Source: Pseudomonas sp. C1C7 (GTDB lineage Bacteria > Pseudomonadota > Gammaproteobacteria > Pseudomonadales > Pseudomonadaceae). Taken from it: DNA of 64,000 bases. Each line of letters begins with the position of its first letter. The first letter of the stretch is position 1. The stretch covers positions 1-64,000 of the forward strand of contig NZ_JABFMP010000016.1 of assembly GCF_013359595.1 (NCBI RefSeq), read 5' to 3'. Below the pieces are notes generated by a model. It saw only the letters and a program-made list of their open reading frames with translations, was not told the DNA's origin and did no database searches. Of this stretch, positions 38,551 to 48,773 are shown piece after piece. Both the position numbers and the translations under genes were made by a program.

Positions 38551-38856
38551 TCAGCGATACGCCGTCGCAATCCCCTCACGCTCATCCAGGCATTCCGGCG
38601 CACCCATCTCGAACTCCCGGCAAATCAGCGGGCGTTTTTCGTAGATGGTGCACATCATCGTGTCGCGATCCAGCGCGGCACACCAGCCGTCATCCAGACG
38701 CAGCATGACTTCCCCACCCCATTCATCGGTGTCGATGTAACGCTCGGGCACGCCGGTGTCGGTGATCAGCATCACTTCCAGCTGGCAGCAGCAGGCTGCA
38801 CAGCTCGAGCAGGTCACGGCCGATTCGGCGATTTGCAGGTGGGGAATGGTTTTCAT
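38551..38856 (-). CDS. YkgJ-family cysteine-cluster protein
   Basis: 101 residues with a dense N-terminal cluster (CSSCAACCC, 16-24) and further cysteines in WCAALD, MCTIY, ICREF and PEC, the zinc- or iron-cluster pattern of the YkgJ (CxxCxxCC) family. No transmembrane segment. Function unknown; a metal-binding role is inferred from the family. Single gene. Confidence 0.8.
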   Translation of the reverse strand: MKTIPHLQIAESAVTCSSCAACCCQLEVMLITDTGVPERYIDTDEWGGEVMLRLDDGWCAALDRDTMMCTIYEKRPLICREFEMGAPECLDEREGIATAYR

Positions 38857-38936
38857 GGCGCGCAGTGTAAGGCAGGACAGCGACTGCGTGTGAAAGCCCT
38901 GACGGACGCTGCGCCGCCTCCGTCAGGGCCGGGTGA

Positions 38937-39719
38937 TTACGGCAAATCCAGGATTGGCGGACTGCTGCGCACCATGCTCCTGCCGATGGTCAATTGCGTC
39001 TTGCCCGGCAGTTTCGCCATCGGCCACAGCTCTGCGACGGTCATGCCCGGAAAGTGAATCTCCAGCGGGCGGCTTTTGAGTTTTTCGAAGATGTAGCGTG
39101 CCGCTTTAGCGGCTGGCCAGAGGAAGGGCGTCGACGGATCTTTTTTGCCGACTGGCGAAGAGTCGAGGGCGCCGGGGCTGATCACGGTGACTTCGACGCC
39201 TTCCGATGCAACGTCCAGGCGCATGGATTCGAACAGGGAACGCAAGCCGGCCCTGGCATTGCCATAGGCTTCCGAACGCGGCAGTGGCAGGTAGGTCACC
39301 GGGCTGGCCAGGCCCACCAGGTGCGGCGCGGTGCCGGCACGCAGCAGCGGCAGTGCTGCTTCGACGCAATAGCTGCTGGCAAGCAGGTTGGTGCGCACGA
39401 TGTGTTCGACGATCGAGGCATCGAACTGTTTGGCATCCACGTATTCACAGGTGCCGGCATTGAGAATCAGCGTGTCGAGAGAACCCCAGATCTCGGCAAT
39501 CTGCTCGCCTGTCTCGCGCACGGTCTGGCTGTTGGTCATATCGCCTTTGAGCACCAGCACTTGCCCCGGATAGCGTTGCGAGAGGACTTTCAATGGCGCC
39601 AGCGAGCGTGAACTGACGGCCAGGTGGGCACCGCTTTTCAATATCTCCTCGGCCAGCGAGGCACCCAGGCCGTTGCCTGCTCCCGTCAGCCAGTATCGTC
39701 GTGGAGGCGTAATACTCAT
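38937..39719 (-). CDS. Short-chain dehydrogenase/reductase with Arg in place of the catalytic Lys
   Basis: 260 residues from the ATG at 39719, with AAGGAG at 6-nt spacing. The SDR cofactor motif TGAGNGLG, NAG (LILNAG) and S-x12-Y are present, but the Y-x3-K motif reads Y-G-N-A-R: the active-site Lys is Arg (AGG codon, plus-strand 39252-39254), one transition from AAG. The enzyme may be weakened or specialised, or this could be a strain mutation. It is 105 nt downstream of phrB on the same strand and probably belongs to the photolyase operon. Substrate unknown. Confidence 0.82.
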   Translation of the reverse strand: MSITPPRRYWLTGAGNGLGASLAEEILKSGAHLAVSSRSLAPLKVLSQRYPGQVLVLKGDMTNSQTVRETGEQIAEIWGSLDTLILNAGTCEYVDAKQFDASIVEHIVRTNLLASSYCVEAALPLLRAGTAPHLVGLASPVTYLPLPRSEAYGNARAGLRSLFESMRLDVASEGVEVTVISPGALDSSPVGKKDPSTPFLWPAAKAARYIFEKLKSRPLEIHFPGMTVAELWPMAKLPGKTQLTIGRSMVRSSPPILDLP

Positions 39720-39824
39720 CCCGTGCTCCTTCTTGACCGAGGGGTTCCCCGATCCCAAATCGATAAAAGATCAAAAAACAGTGGCTCGGCATTCAAACGA
39801 TGCCGAGGGCCAGGAAAATCGTGG

Positions 39825-41267
39825 CTATTGATGATCGCCTCCAGCGCCTTGACGCGGGGGCAGGTTCTTGAAGGCGGCCAGGGCCCGTGCGCGGGAGGCA
39901 TGCAGGTCGACGATCGGCGAGGGGTAGCCCGCGACCCCGAACAGTCCGTTGACGTCCGGGTTGTGCACTTCTTTTTTGTCGAGATCTGCGAGTTCCGGTA
40001 GCCAGTGTTTGATGAACAGGCCTTGGGCGTCGAATTTTTCCGACTGGCTCAGCGGGTTGAAAATGCGGAAGTAGGGCGCCGAATCGGTGCCGGTCGATGA
40101 ACTCCACTGCCAGCCGCCGTTGTTCGCGGCCAGGTCGCCATCGATCAGGTGACGCATGAAAAAGCGCTCGCCTTCTCGCCAGTCGATCAGCAGGTTTTTG
40201 GTCAGGAACATGGCCACGATCATGCGCAGCCGATTGTGCATCCAGCCGGTTTCCAGCAATTGGCGCATGGCCGCGTCAATGATCGGCAAGCCGGTACGGG
40301 CTTCCTGCCAGGCGGCAAGGTCGTCGGGCGCGTCGCGCCAGACCAGGGCTTCGGTTTCCGGGCGGAAGGCACGGTGGCGGGAGACCCTGGGGTAGCCCAC
40401 CAGAATGTGTTTATAGAACTCGCGCCAGAGCAATTCATTGATCCAGGTCGATACGCCGGCTTTGCCGCTGTCGAATTCCCCTTGATTGGATTGCAGCGCG
40501 GCATGCAGGCACTGTCGCGGGGAAATCACCCCGGCGGCGAGATAGGTCGACAGTTGGCTGGTGCCGGGTTTCGCCGGAAAGTCCCGCTCGTCCAGGTAGT
40601 GTTCGATCTGAGCATCGGTGAAGCTGTCCAACCGACGTTTCGCCTCAGCTTCGCCAGCCGGCCACAACTCGCGCAGTTGATCGCCGGGAGAGGCAAAACC
40701 CCTGATGTGGTCGGGAATTTCGTCGCTGGCGAGCTTCAATGGCTTTTGCGCCTTGGGCGCCTTCACCGGATGCGGTAACGATTGGTGCAGGCGTTCGTAG
40801 CAGACCTTGCGGAACTGGCTGAACACTTGGAAGTAGGTGCCGGTCTTGGTCAGCACGCTGCCGGGCTGGAACAGCAACTGGTCGAGGTAGCTGTGCACGG
40901 CGATGCCTTCGTCTTGCAGCTTCTCGCTCACCGCCGCATCGCGCCGGCTTTCATGGACACCGTATTCCTCGTTGAAATGCACGGCGTCGATCTTCAGTTC
41001 CCGGCACAGCTCGAGCAGTACCTTCGGCGCCTGATCCCAGTGCGAAGCCGTGCGGATCAACAGCGGGATGTTCAGCTTGCCCAGCGCCGAACTCAGCTGT
41101 TGCAGATTACGCAGCCAGAAGTCCACTTTGCAGGCTGCATCGTCGTGCGCCTTCCATTGCCCGGGACTCAGCAGATACACCGCCACGCAAGGCCCGGCCG
41201 CGGCGGCGGCCGAGAGGGCGGTGTTGTCGTTTACGCGCAAGTCGCAGCGCAGCCAGATCAATTGCAT
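39825..41267 (-). CDS. phrB: Deoxyribodipyrimidine photolyase (class I CPD)
   Basis: 480 residues from the ATG at 41267 (MQLIWLRCDLRVNDNTAL). The N-terminal antenna-binding Rossmann domain (1-130) is followed by the helical FAD domain with NGGWQWSSSTGTDSAP and FRIFNPLSQSEKFD, diagnostic of E. coli-type CPD photolyases. It uses blue/near-UV light to split cyclobutane pyrimidine dimers. It starts 13 nt after the MerR-family regulator gene in an operon with rudS. Confidence 0.94.
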   Translation of the reverse strand: MQLIWLRCDLRVNDNTALSAAAAAGPCVAVYLLSPGQWKAHDDAACKVDFWLRNLQQLSSALGKLNIPLLIRTASHWDQAPKVLLELCRELKIDAVHFNEEYGVHESRRDAAVSEKLQDEGIAVHSYLDQLLFQPGSVLTKTGTYFQVFSQFRKVCYERLHQSLPHPVKAPKAQKPLKLASDEIPDHIRGFASPGDQLRELWPAGEAEAKRRLDSFTDAQIEHYLDERDFPAKPGTSQLSTYLAAGVISPRQCLHAALQSNQGEFDSGKAGVSTWINELLWREFYKHILVGYPRVSRHRAFRPETEALVWRDAPDDLAAWQEARTGLPIIDAAMRQLLETGWMHNRLRMIVAMFLTKNLLIDWREGERFFMRHLIDGDLAANNGGWQWSSSTGTDSAPYFRIFNPLSQSEKFDAQGLFIKHWLPELADLDKKEVHNPDVNGLFGVAGYPSPIVDLHASRARALAAFKNLPPRQGAGGDHQ

Positions 41268-41280
41268 GTACACGCCCGCA

Positions 41281-42222
41281 TTAAATGAGCCCACGCTGAA
41301 TCAGTGCCTGGTGAGCCAACAATGGGTCTTCAGCCAGGTACAGCTCGGCAGTTTCGCAAACTCTTTCGGACAACTCGGCGTGGTGAATGCACACCGTTGG
41401 TCCGGCGATCATTTTTGGGCAGCTGACGCCAGTCAAAAGTTTCCTCAGCTGCGAAAGGTTCATGGCTTTGCTGGAATACAGCAGTAAGCCCCGGGGTTGC
41501 AGGTGATCCACCGCCAGCGCCAGTTCGCCGGCAGGCAGCGGCCAGTCGAACACTTCCACCGGGCAATCGGCACTGCTGATCAGCCACGCGGTGAGCCACA
41601 GATGCGGTTCCAGCGGCAGGTCGGATTGATTGATCAACAGCAGGGGCGAAGTGTGTAACTGGCGGTTGTTATGGTAGATGCGCGCGCCGAATTTGCTACG
41701 TAGCCAGGAATAAAAAAATACCCGCTCCATCTGTGCACCAAACTGGCCCTGCCAGCGCTGCTCCAGGTCCGCCAGCAAGGGCATCAGCAGCTGTTCGCAC
41801 AAGGTCCTCGGCGGGTACAGCGCCATGGCCTGATTGATGGTGTCGTCCAGGCTGCGCTCGGCCAGTCGCGTCACCGCTTGCAGCAGTGTCTGGCGCAGCC
41901 GTTGCCAATCGTTTTCCACCGGCTCGCTGATCGCCTGCGGGGCGTCGAGCAACTGCTTGACCTGGCTGACGGCGACGCCACGGTTGAGCCAGATGAGGAT
42001 GTTGTGGATGCGTTGTACATGTTCGGCCGAGAACAACCGATGCCCCTTGGGCGTGCGCTGCGGCACGATCAGGCCATAACGCCGTTCCCAGGCGCGCAGG
42101 GTGATGGCGTTGACGCCGGTCTGGCGGGCCACTTCCCTGATGGGTAGCCAGCCTTCGTCGAGGGCTTTCTTGAAGTCGGTGCCGAGATCTTCGCTGGCGC
42201 TGCTGTCAGGACGGTCTTTCAT
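41281..42222 (-). CDS. MerR/LitR-family light-responsive-type regulator
   Basis: 313 residues. A MerR winged-helix domain at about 25-95 (LPIREVARQTGVNAITLRAWERRYG, GHRLFS) is followed by a helical and a Rossmann-like region resembling the B12-binding half of CarH/LitR. The cobalamin signature is degenerate: Trp157 is kept, but the following E-H pair reads E-R, and an E-P-H (His207) remains without the usual Gly. This fits the cobalamin-independent class III LitR type known from P. putida, which works with a LOV photoreceptor; none is in the window. The start overlaps the rudS stop by 1 nt (TAATG). Confidence 0.82.
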   Translation of the reverse strand: MKDRPDSSASEDLGTDFKKALDEGWLPIREVARQTGVNAITLRAWERRYGLIVPQRTPKGHRLFSAEHVQRIHNILIWLNRGVAVSQVKQLLDAPQAISEPVENDWQRLRQTLLQAVTRLAERSLDDTINQAMALYPPRTLCEQLLMPLLADLEQRWQGQFGAQMERVFFYSWLRSKFGARIYHNNRQLHTSPLLLINQSDLPLEPHLWLTAWLISSADCPVEVFDWPLPAGELALAVDHLQPRGLLLYSSKAMNLSQLRKLLTGVSCPKMIAGPTVCIHHAELSERVCETAELYLAEDPLLAHQALIQRGLI

Positions 42223-43178
42223 TAAATGGCGTTTCGCAAACTGAGGTTTTCCGGATGCGGTTGCAGGTAGACCTGCTGCGCAATGTAAGGATCCGGGTGT
42301 TGGCGAAAGTGATGCTTGAGCAGGGTCAGCGGCACCACCAGCGGCACGATGCCGTGGCGATATTGGCCGATCACGTGCTGCACTTCCTGTTTGTCCTCGG
42401 CGCTTATCGCCTCTCTGAGATAACCGCTTATGTGTTGCAGGACATTGGTGTGGGTGCCACGGGTGGCGCAGCGTTTCAGGGCGGTCATCAGCTCGCTGAA
42501 ATAACGCGGGCCCAAAGTCTGCGGATCGGCGTCGCCCATGCTGCCCAGCAGCTTGCCCAGGGCTTTGTATTGCTCAGGGTTGTGCGCCATCAGCTGGTAC
42601 TTGTAGCGCGCATGAAAATCCGTGAGGCCGCGACGGCTCAGGCCTTCCTGCAGCAGTTGCTGCCAGGCGTGGTAGGCGAAAACCCGGGTGAGAAAGTTTT
42701 CCCGCAGGACCGGATCGTTCAGTCGACCGTCTTCTTCCACCGGCAAGTCAGGGTGCCGCGCGCAAAAGGCCTGGGCGTAGATACCCTGGCCACTGCCGTG
42801 CGGGGCACCGTTGGCGTGGTAGACCTTGACCCGCTCCAGGCCACAGGACGGCGATTTCTGCATGAAGATATAGCCGCAGATGTCATCCAGCTCCATCGCC
42901 ATGTGTTGGCCGTATTCGGCCAATGGTCGGGTGACGTTGAGTTCCGGGCTGACGGTGCCGATCGCCTCAGGTTGATCAGCATCGCCCACCAGCCGGATGG
43001 GTTCGCGGGGAATGCCCAGGCCGATGGCGACTTCCGGGCAGACCGGTACGAAATCGAAGTAGTCGGTGAGGGTCTGGCTGCAGAGTCGTGATGCCTTGTG
43101 TCCGCCGTTGTAGCGCACCTCGGCGCCCATCAGGCAGGCGCTGATGGCGATTTTCGGTTTGGCGGCGGGCAGGGGCAT
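42222..43178 (-). CDS. rudS: RudS-type tRNA 4-thiouridine desulfidase (TudS-DUF1722 fusion)
   Basis: 318 residues. The N-terminal TudS/DUF523 domain (about 8-155) has the three cluster cysteines C15 (SACLMG-x-x-VRYNGG), C47 (VCPE) and C112 (SPSCG), which should hold a [4Fe-4S] cluster, with Glu49 and nearby Ser as catalytic candidates. The C-terminal DUF1722/YbgA domain (about 190-305) is complete (FHARYKYQLMAHN). Fusions of this kind are established as erasers of the near-UV-absorbing 4-thiouridine in tRNA. It is the first gene of the operon with the LitR-like regulator and photolyase, behind two operator-like dyads. Confidence 0.85.
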   Translation of the reverse strand: MPLPAAKPKIAISACLMGAEVRYNGGHKASRLCSQTLTDYFDFVPVCPEVAIGLGIPREPIRLVGDADQPEAIGTVSPELNVTRPLAEYGQHMAMELDDICGYIFMQKSPSCGLERVKVYHANGAPHGSGQGIYAQAFCARHPDLPVEEDGRLNDPVLRENFLTRVFAYHAWQQLLQEGLSRRGLTDFHARYKYQLMAHNPEQYKALGKLLGSMGDADPQTLGPRYFSELMTALKRCATRGTHTNVLQHISGYLREAISAEDKQEVQHVIGQYRHGIVPLVVPLTLLKHHFRQHPDPYIAQQVYLQPHPENLSLRNAI

Positions 43179-43201
43179 GGGCGCACCTCGGAATGAAAAC
43201 C

Positions 43202-43225
43202 TATACAGATTGGTTTTTCTGTATA
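43202..43225. promoter_or_regulatory. Operator-like dyad A over the rudS transcription start
   Basis: Perfect inverted repeat TATACAG-N10-CTGTATA, i.e. TATACA-N12-TGTATA. It lies just downstream of the -10 box on the minus strand, 24 nt before the rudS ATG, and closely resembles the element at 44433-44461. Likely binding site of the LitR-like regulator. Confidence 0.65.
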
Positions 43226-43235
43226 ACTGAGGTTC

Positions 43236-43263
43236 ATCATAGATTCAAAGGTGTGCAAGTCAA
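43236..43263 (-). promoter_or_regulatory. Predicted sigma-70 promoter of the rudS operon
   Basis: On the minus strand TTGACT (43263-43258), a 16-nt spacer, then TATGAT (43241-43236). It is bracketed by dyad A at the expected start site and dyad B over the -35 box. Confidence 0.6.
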
Positions 43264-43275
43264 ATTGTTTGTACA
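43252..43275. promoter_or_regulatory. Second operator-like element B over the rudS -35 box
   Basis: TGTGCA-N12-TGTACA, one mismatch from the TRTACA-N12-TGTAYA pattern, centred 50 bp from dyad A. The -35 hexamer is inside its spacer. Confidence 0.45.
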
Positions 43276-43300
43276 GGGTCTTGCGGTGATGCGGCTTTGT

Positions 43301-43385
43301 GTAGGAGCTGCCGAAGGCTGCGATCTTTTGATTTTGCTTTTTTGAAGATCAAGATCAAAAGATCGCAGCCTTCGGCAGCTCCTAC
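43301..43385. repeat. REP inverted pair
   Basis: GTAGGAGCTGCCGAAGGCTGC... and its inverted copy ending GGCAGCTCCTAC around an A/T-rich core. Lies between the rudS promoter and the 3' end of the renalase gene. Confidence 0.92.
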
Positions 43386-43394
43386 CTATGGAAT

Positions 43395-44461
<1,067 letters not shown>

Positions 44462-44584
44462 TGGTGTGTTCTCGTTCTGACAGCTTGGCCTATTGTTAAA
44501 CACAGACACTGCCCGATATCAAAGATCCCTTGCTTATAAAAATAGACTAGTGATCAGGGTAAAACGCCACGCGAGGAAGAAGTC

Positions 44585-45487
44585 ATGCACATATTGCTGA
44601 CCGGCGGTACTGGTTTGATAGGACGTCAGCTCTGTCGGCACTGGTCGAGCCAGGGGCATCGGTTGACTGTCTGGAGTCGCACGCCTGCAAAAGTGGCGAA
44701 AATCTGTGGTGCGCAAGTGCGTGGAATCGCGAGGCTGGAAGAGGTGGGGCAGGAGCCTGTCGATGCCATCGTCAATCTGGCGGGCGCCCCGATCGCCGAT
44801 CGCCCGTGGACGCACAAGCGCAAAGCGTTGTTGTGGAGCAGCCGCATCACGCTGACCGAAACCCTGCTGGCGTGGCTCGAAAGTCGCGAGCAGAAACCAC
44901 AGGTGCTGATTTGCGGTTCCGCGGTGGGCTGGTATGGCGACGGTGGCGAGCGTGAGCTGACGGAGGAATCGCCCCCGGTCATCGATGATTTCGCCAGTCA
45001 GTTGTGCATCGCCTGGGAGGAAACCGCTCAGCGCGCCGAAACCCTGGGTATTCGCGTCATACTCGTGCGCACGGGGCTGGTGCTGTCCGCCGAGGGCGGC
45101 TTTTTGTCGCGGCTGTTGCTGCCGTTCAAACTGGGGCTGGGCGGGCCGATTGGCAACGGTCGGCAGTGGATGCCGTGGATCCACATCAAGGATCAAATCG
45201 CCCTGATCGATTTTCTTCTGCATCGCAATGAAGCCCAGGGTCCCTATAATGCCTGCGCGCCGAAGCCGGTGCGCAATCGCGAGTTCGCCAAGACCTTGGG
45301 CAGCGTGTTGCACCGTCCGGCGTTCATGCCGATGCCGGCGCTTGCGTTGAAGGTCGGGTTGGGCGAATTGTCGTTGCTGCTGTTGGGTGGCCAGCGCGCC
45401 ATGCCGGCTCGCCTGCTCGAGGCGGGTTTCACTTTCCAGTTCACTGATTTGCGCGCGGCCCTGGACGATCTGTCCAGCCGCCTCTGA
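44585..45487 (+). CDS. yfcH: TIGR01777-family (YfcH) epimerase-like protein
   Basis: 300 residues. N-terminal [20 protein letters not shown] is an extended-SDR NAD(P) fold; [16 protein letters not shown] and [21 protein letters not shown] are typical of the TIGR01777 family, followed by the conserved C-terminal DUF1731-like end ([17 protein letters not shown]). Biochemical role unknown. It is divergent from the renalase gene and 13 nt upstream of hemH, with which it is probably co-transcribed. Confidence 0.88.
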   Translation: MHILLTGGTGLIGRQLCRHWSSQGHRLTVWSRTPAKVAKICGAQVRGIARLEEVGQEPVDAIVNLAGAPIADRPWTHKRKALLWSSRITLTETLLAWLESREQKPQVLICGSAVGWYGDGGERELTEESPPVIDDFASQLCIAWEETAQRAETLGIRVILVRTGLVLSAEGGFLSRLLLPFKLGLGGPIGNGRQWMPWIHIKDQIALIDFLLHRNEAQGPYNACAPKPVRNREFAKTLGSVLHRPAFMPMPALALKVGLGELSLLLLGGQRAMPARLLEAGFTFQFTDLRAALDDLSSRL

Positions 45488-45500
45488 AATAGGACGTTGC

Positions 45501-46523
45501 ATGACCGATCACGCGTTGCTCCTGGTCAACCTGGGCTCACCGGCCTCCACCTCGGTGGCGGACGTGCGCAGCTACCTCAATCAGTTTCTGATGGACCCTT
45601 ACGTGATCGACCTGCCATGGCCGGTGCGGCGGTTGCTGGTGTCGCTGATTCTGATCAAGCGACCCGAGCAATCAGCCCACGCCTATGCCTCGATCTGGTG
45701 GGCGGAGGGCTCGCCGCTGGTGGTGCTCAGCCGGCGCCTGCAGCAGGCGATGACCACGCAATGGCATCACGGCCCGGTGGAGTTGGCGATGCGTTACGGC
45801 GAGCCGTCGATTGAATCGGCACTGTTGCGTCTGGTCGCCCAGGGTCAAAAACGCATCACCCTGGCGCCGCTTTATCCACAGTTCGCCGACAGCACCACGA
45901 CCACGGTGATCGAGGAAGCCAGGCGCGTGGTGCGCGAGAAGAAGCTCGATGTGCAGCTGTCGGTGCTACAGCCGTTCTACGATCAACCGGAATACCTCGA
46001 CGCCCTGGTGGCCACGGCCAAACCGTATCTGGAGCAGGATTACGATCACCTGCTGCTCAGCTTCCACGGCCTGCCGGAACGCCATCTGACCAAGCTCAAC
46101 CCGGGGCACCGCTTCGACGGCGACGGCGATTGCTGCGCCGGCGCACCGCCGCAAGTGGTCGCCACCTGTTATCGCGGCCAGTGCCTGCGCACCGCGCGGG
46201 AGTTTGCCAGGCGCATGGGGCTGCCGGACGGCAAGTGGTCGGTGTCGTTCCAGTCGCGCCTGGGCCGCGCCAAATGGATCGAACCCTACACCGAGGCACG
46301 CCTTGATGAGCTGGCCAAAAACGGCGTGAAGAAGGTGCTGGTGATGTGCCCGGCCTTCGTGGCCGATTGCATCGAGACGCTGGAGGAAATCGGCGATCGC
46401 GGTCTGGAGCAGTTCCGCGAGGCAGGAGGGGAGGAGTTGGTGCTGGTGCCGTGCCTCAACGATGATCCGCGCTGGGCGCATGCGTTGAGTGCGTTGTGTG
46501 AGCGAGCGCCTTTGGCGCTTTGA
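45501..46523 (+). CDS. hemH: Ferrochelatase
   Basis: 340 residues from the ATG at 45501 ([17 protein letters not shown]), preceded by AGGACG. The frame is open further upstream but lies inside yfcH. The active-site His is in [10 protein letters not shown], and the acidic metal-path region [18 protein letters not shown] is conserved. It inserts Fe2+ into protoporphyrin IX to make heme, removing a photosensitiser. Placed beside the photolyase/rudS group. Confidence 0.95.
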   Translation: MTDHALLLVNLGSPASTSVADVRSYLNQFLMDPYVIDLPWPVRRLLVSLILIKRPEQSAHAYASIWWAEGSPLVVLSRRLQQAMTTQWHHGPVELAMRYGEPSIESALLRLVAQGQKRITLAPLYPQFADSTTTTVIEEARRVVREKKLDVQLSVLQPFYDQPEYLDALVATAKPYLEQDYDHLLLSFHGLPERHLTKLNPGHRFDGDGDCCAGAPPQVVATCYRGQCLRTAREFARRMGLPDGKWSVSFQSRLGRAKWIEPYTEARLDELAKNGVKKVLVMCPAFVADCIETLEEIGDRGLEQFREAGGEELVLVPCLNDDPRWAHALSALCERAPLAL

Positions 46524-46524
46524 A

Positions 46525-46677
46525 AGATCGCGAGCAGGCTCGCTCCCACAGATAAGGTGTTTAACCTGTGGGAGCGAGCCTGCTCGCGATAGCTATTTCA
46601 TTTACAACGGCGCTTTAAAAGCTTCGCGGGCAAGCCTTGCTCCTACAGGCCTGTAGGAGCAAGGCTTGCCCGCGAAT
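46525..46677. repeat. Two REP inverted pairs in tandem
   Basis: Pair 1 (about 46526-46590): GATCGCGAGCAGGCTCGCTCCCACAG and its inverse. Pair 2 (about 46627-46677): CGCGGGCAAGCCTTGCTCCTACAGG and its inverse. They fill the gap between convergent hemH and uraA and may act as bidirectional terminators. Confidence 0.92.
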
Positions 46678-46683
46678 GGTTTG

Positions 46684-47958
46684 TTAGAGAAGCGGTTCTT
46701 CCGCCTTCTTGTGCTTCCAGCTGTCATTGCCCGGCAGAATCAGGTTCAGCGCAATCGCCACCACCGCGCACAGCGCGATGCCTTTGAGGCCGAAATCGTC
46801 CGGACCGGTACCGGTACCGACGAGCACGCCGCCAATCCCGAACACCAGGGTCACCGAAACGATCACCAGATTGCGCGCTTCGCCCAGGTCGATCTTGTGG
46901 CGAATCAGGGTGTTCATGCCCACCGCCGCGATCGAGCCGAACAACAGGCAGAGAATCCCGCCCATCACCGGCACCGGAATGCTTTGCAGCAGCGCGCCGA
47001 ACTTGCCGATGAACGCCAGGCAGATGGCGAAGATCGCCGCCCAGGTCATGATTTTCGGGTTGTAGTTCTTGGTCAGCATCACCGCGCCAGTCACTTCGGC
47101 ATAGGTGGTGTTGGGCGGGCCGCCGAACAGGCCGGCGGCGGTGGTGGCGATGCCGTCACCGAGCAGGGTGCGATGCAGGCCCGGCTTCTTCAGGTAATCG
47201 CGACCGGTCACGCTGCCTACCGCAATCACGCCGCCGATGTGCTCGATGGCCGGAGCCAGGGCCACCGGAACGATGAACAGGATCGCCTGCCAGTTGAATT
47301 CCGGAGCGGTGAAGGCGGGCAGGGCGAACCAGGGCGCCGCGGCGATCTTCGCGGTGTCGACCACGCCGAAGTAGAACGACAGGGCAAACCCCACCAGTAC
47401 GCCGGAAATGATCGGCACAAGGCGGAAAATGCCCTTGCCGAACACCGCCACGATCAAGGTGGTCAGCAGCGCCGGCATCGAGATCAGCATCGCGGTCTGG
47501 TAGTGAATCAGTTCGGAACCGTCCCCGGCCTTGCCCATCGCCATGTTGGCGGCAATCGGCGCCATGGCCAGGCCGATGGAAATGATCACCGGGCCAATGA
47601 CCACCGGCGGCAGCAGGCGGTCGATGAAGCCGGTGCCTTTGATCTTCACGGCCAGGCCCAGGAAGGTGTAGACGAAACCGGCCGCCATCACGCCACCCAT
47701 GGTCGCCGCCAGACCGAACTGGCCCTTGGCGAGGATGATCGGGGTGATGAAGGCAAAGCTCGACGCCAGGAACACCGGCACCTGACGCCCGGTGACGATC
47801 TGGAACAGAATCGTCCCCAGGCCTGCGGTAAACAGCGCCACGTTCGGGTCAAGACCGGTGATCAGCGGCATCAGTACCAGGGCGCCGAAGGCCACGAACA
47901 GCATCTGCGCGCCGGACAGCACCGTGCGCCAGAGCGGATCGTTGAACTCATCCTGCAT
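46684..47958 (-). CDS. uraA: Uracil permease (nucleobase:cation symporter 2)
   Basis: 424 residues, about fourteen hydrophobic segments. The NCS2 signature region APAIEHIGGVIAVGSVTGRD and GGPPNTTYAEVTGAVMLTK identify a UraA-type uracil transporter. It imports uracil with protons. It begins 2 nt after the upp stop, so import and salvage are one operon. Confidence 0.93.
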   Translation of the reverse strand: MQDEFNDPLWRTVLSGAQMLFVAFGALVLMPLITGLDPNVALFTAGLGTILFQIVTGRQVPVFLASSFAFITPIILAKGQFGLAATMGGVMAAGFVYTFLGLAVKIKGTGFIDRLLPPVVIGPVIISIGLAMAPIAANMAMGKAGDGSELIHYQTAMLISMPALLTTLIVAVFGKGIFRLVPIISGVLVGFALSFYFGVVDTAKIAAAPWFALPAFTAPEFNWQAILFIVPVALAPAIEHIGGVIAVGSVTGRDYLKKPGLHRTLLGDGIATTAAGLFGGPPNTTYAEVTGAVMLTKNYNPKIMTWAAIFAICLAFIGKFGALLQSIPVPVMGGILCLLFGSIAAVGMNTLIRHKIDLGEARNLVIVSVTLVFGIGGVLVGTGTGPDDFGLKGIALCAVVAIALNLILPGNDSWKHKKAEEPLL

Positions 47959-47960
47959 GG

Positions 47961-48599
47961 TTACGCGTCCTTCTGCTTGGTGCCGAAGATCTTGTCGCCG
48001 GCATCGCCCAGGCCCGGGATGATGTAACCGTGTTCATTGAGCTTCTGGTCGATGGAGGCGGTGTAGATGGTCACGTCCGGGTGCGCTTTCTCGACCACGG
48101 CGATGCCTTCGGGCGCGGCGACCAGCACCATGGCGCGGATGTCCTTGCAGCCGGCTTTCTTCAGCAGGTCGATGGTGGCGACCATCGAACCGCCGGTGGC
48201 GAGCATCGGGTCGATGATCATGGCCAGGCGTTCGTCGATTTCCGGTACCAGTTTTTCCAGGTAGGTGTGGGCTTCGAGGGTTTCCTCGTTGCGGGCCACG
48301 CCCACGGCGCTGACCTTGGCGCCCGGAATCAGGCTGAGTACGCCGTCGAGCATGCCGATACCGGCACGCAGGATCGGCACTACAGTGATCTTCTTGCCGG
48401 CGATTTTTTCCACCGACACAGTGCCGCACCAACCTTCGATGTCGTAGGTTTCCAGCGGCAGGTCCTTGGTGGCTTCGTAGGTGAGCAGGGCGCCGACTTC
48501 CTGAGCGAGCTCACGGAAATTCTTGGTGCTGATGTCTGCGCGGCGCATGAGGCCGAGTTTGTGACGGATCAGCGGATGGCGGATCTCGAGAGTAGGCAT
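47961..48599 (-). CDS. upp: Uracil phosphoribosyltransferase
   Basis: 212 residues. The PRPP loop [17 protein letters not shown] and the C-terminal uracil-binding [13 protein letters not shown] are intact. It converts uracil and PRPP to UMP. First gene of the upp-uraA operon, divergent from hpt (174-nt interval). Confidence 0.96.
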   Translation of the reverse strand: MPTLEIRHPLIRHKLGLMRRADISTKNFRELAQEVGALLTYEATKDLPLETYDIEGWCGTVSVEKIAGKKITVVPILRAGIGMLDGVLSLIPGAKVSAVGVARNEETLEAHTYLEKLVPEIDERLAMIIDPMLATGGSMVATIDLLKKAGCKDIRAMVLVAAPEGIAVVEKAHPDVTIYTASIDQKLNEHGYIIPGLGDAGDKIFGTKQKDA

Positions 48600-48773
48600 G
48601 GGGAAAGGCTCCGGCGGCGGGCAAAAAAACCGGCCTAGATTAATCTATCCGAGGGTGTTGTCCTATAGACATTAGAGTACGTTAGTCCACAAACGCTTGA
48701 TCTGGCCGTGCGGGATGCGTACCTTTGCCCGCTTTTCCAAATCCGTACCCCCCTTATTCCCCTGGAGAGCGCC

